Assembly (NCBI GenBank): GCA_004352715.1
Contig: SCFE01000036.1
Location: 1,387,781 to 1,451,780 of the forward strand
DNA length: 64,000 nt
Reading direction: 5' to 3'
From: Hofstenia miamia
Lineage: Eukaryota; Xenacoelomorpha; Acoela
A model generated the notes under the pieces. It did no database searches. It was not told the origin of the DNA and saw only the letters and a list, made by a program, of their open reading frames with translations. The position numbers were made by a program, and so were the translations under genes. Each line of letters starts with the position of its first letter. Positions within the stretch are counted from its first letter, which is position 1. Shown piece by piece: positions 62,720 to 64,000 of the stretch.

Positions 62720-63555
62720 CATACCAACTGCTGTAGCATTCTAAAAATTGAGAAACAAGTTTCACTAAGGAATTATATAATAGCATATGATATTTCATTT
62801 GTTTATTTGACCGAAACATGGTGGGATGAATTTACATTTTATGATTCATTAGTTTCAGGAACAAATTATATGATTGAAGTTTATGTATAAGACGAGGAGA
62901 AAATCTTTCTAAACATGGAGGATGTGCAATTCTGTGTAAAAAGTCATTTAAGATTGTTAATTTACAAGATTCAGTTGATTGAGAATTTGCATGCTCTACA
63001 TTTTTTCAGTTGGACAACAGTTTATTGCTATTTATTTGCTTATACATTCCCCCAAGCACTAGTAAATATCGGCCTTCTTCTACAACGATAATTGACTATA
63101 TACTAAAAATGAAAACTTCATTTGATCTTTACCAGCCAAGTATTTCACATTTAATCTACATAATGGGTGATTTCAATTTTCCATTACTTGATATTTCAAG
63201 TGGTATTTCCCCTAATGAATATGATCAAATAATTTTTGACTTTTTAATATCACTACATTTAAATCAAATTGTTTACTTTCCAACACATATCAATGGAAAT
63301 ACTCTTGATTTAATATTTACAAATGATACTAATTTGGAAAATGATGAAAATTGTTTCATATCTCCTATGCTAAGCTTCTGTGATCATTGTATTATATTCA
63401 TAAATACTAATATTTCATTGCCCAATATAAATGATCTGAAATTTAACGATATTGATAAATCTAATAGTAAATCAAAATTTTCGTTTAATTTGATAGATCA
63501 TAAAAACCTAACGACATTTTACCAATGTTCATTGTTTTCATTTAATGAGATGTGA
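62720..63555 (+). pseudogene. LINE family E endonuclease
   Basis: Near the start SFVYLTETWWDEF gives the catalytic TETW. The main frame (63010-63555) has LLLFICLYIPPSTS, YIMGDFNFPLLDIS (GDFN), FPTHINGNTLDLIFTND and FCDHCIIF in place of SDH, where Ser is replaced by Cys. A stop near 62888 and a frameshift before 63010 break it. Confidence 0.75.
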
Positions 63556-64000
63556 AAAGATACAGAAATATACACAAATTTCTGGTACAATGAATTATTT
63601 AAAAATATTTTGCGTCTCACACAATTCATTTATTTAATAGATGTAATTCTTTATATAAAAAACTACTAAAACCAAATGAAATCTATTATCAATTATGTAA
63701 CGATGTATTTCTATCTGCTGAATTAGATAAAGTTTTATTCATTGAAAGTCTGTGTTCTACAAAAAATATCAATAACTGTTTTAAATTTTTACAATATCTG
63801 AATTAATCACCCATGCCACTCCCAATATATTTGGAAGAAATTATTGCTGAAGATCCACTACATGCTAGCAATTTATTTAACAACTACTTTTCCTCTGTTT
63901 ACGAAGAAAACGACGAAATTTTTTCTTCTTTTGAATTAAAAACATATAATGACATTAAAATAAACTTAGATATGGTTTGTAAAGCTTTAGATATGATTAC

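Larger units (their letters stand above)
61845..64000 (+). mobile_element. LINE copy (family E), plus strand, cut by the window end
   Basis: ORF1 (61922-62689) and the ORF2 endonuclease (about 62720-63555) are recognisable, followed by the basic linker up to the window end. RT must lie beyond 64000. Related copies are at 25540-26800 and probably 33731-34200. Confidence 0.8.

Noticed and set aside
1-64000. tRNA, rRNA or other structured RNA genes
   Set aside because: I could not recognise any by eye; a covariance-model scan would be needed to exclude small ones.

Overview
This window looks like nuclear DNA of an AT-rich invertebrate animal. The evidence is GT-AG introns, three ciliary genes, a Golgi-type carbohydrate sulfotransferase, a MICAL-type monooxygenase and a dense load of animal-type transposons. 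The lineage cannot be fixed from sequence alone. Ns at 2089, 2495, 3958, 6405, 6882-6935, 41969-41993, 50477, 51344-51346 and 58250-58443 mark assembly joins, and several joins are flanked by suspicious duplications.

Host genes are few. (1) A membrane-anchored carbohydrate sulfotransferase on the minus strand has its first exon at 22989-23800 and its last at 11902-12248, separated by an intron-rich, transposon-filled stretch of about 10.7 kb. (2) Two intronless CFAP58-type coiled-coil genes lie in tandem on the plus strand: a short paralog at 27154-28185 and a full-length gene at 30089-32989. (3) An intronless calcyphosin-like EF-hand gene (CAPSL) lies at 37118-37912 on the minus strand, with an RFX X-box match just upstream. 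(4) A two-exon MICAL-like FAD monooxygenase lies at 44782-47061 on the plus strand. The CFAP58 and CAPSL genes form a small ciliary neighbourhood; the other genes have no visible functional link.

Everything else is mobile DNA. 0.6-3.4 kb: a hAT-type MITE next to a Tc1-like element with long inverted repeats and an internal tandem duplication. 3.9-6.1 kb: a decayed element with an N-terminal zinc-finger-like region and a C-terminal tyrosine-recombinase-like domain, bounded by iterated short motifs and interrupted by a hAT MITE. 6.4-21 kb: LINE copies, including one family with an SGNH-hydrolase-like ORF1 and a 2A-like motif, interrupted by an internally deleted piggyBac. 22-26.8 kb: MITEs and LINE fragments. 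33-42 kb: several LINE fragments in both orientations. 43-44 kb: a larger hAT derivative. 48.7-61.8 kb: a Ty3/gypsy-type LTR retrotransposon on the minus strand with a third ORF where env would be expected. 61.9 kb to the end: another LINE.

The most interesting candidate is that third ORF (52.4-54.5 kb). It carries, in order, three motifs resembling the catalytic boxes of CAF1/PARN-type DEDDh 3'-5' exonucleases. The second is the tyrosine-recombinase-like element with iterated ends at 3.9-6.1 kb. Both are broken copies, so the claims rest on motifs and need family-level comparison.
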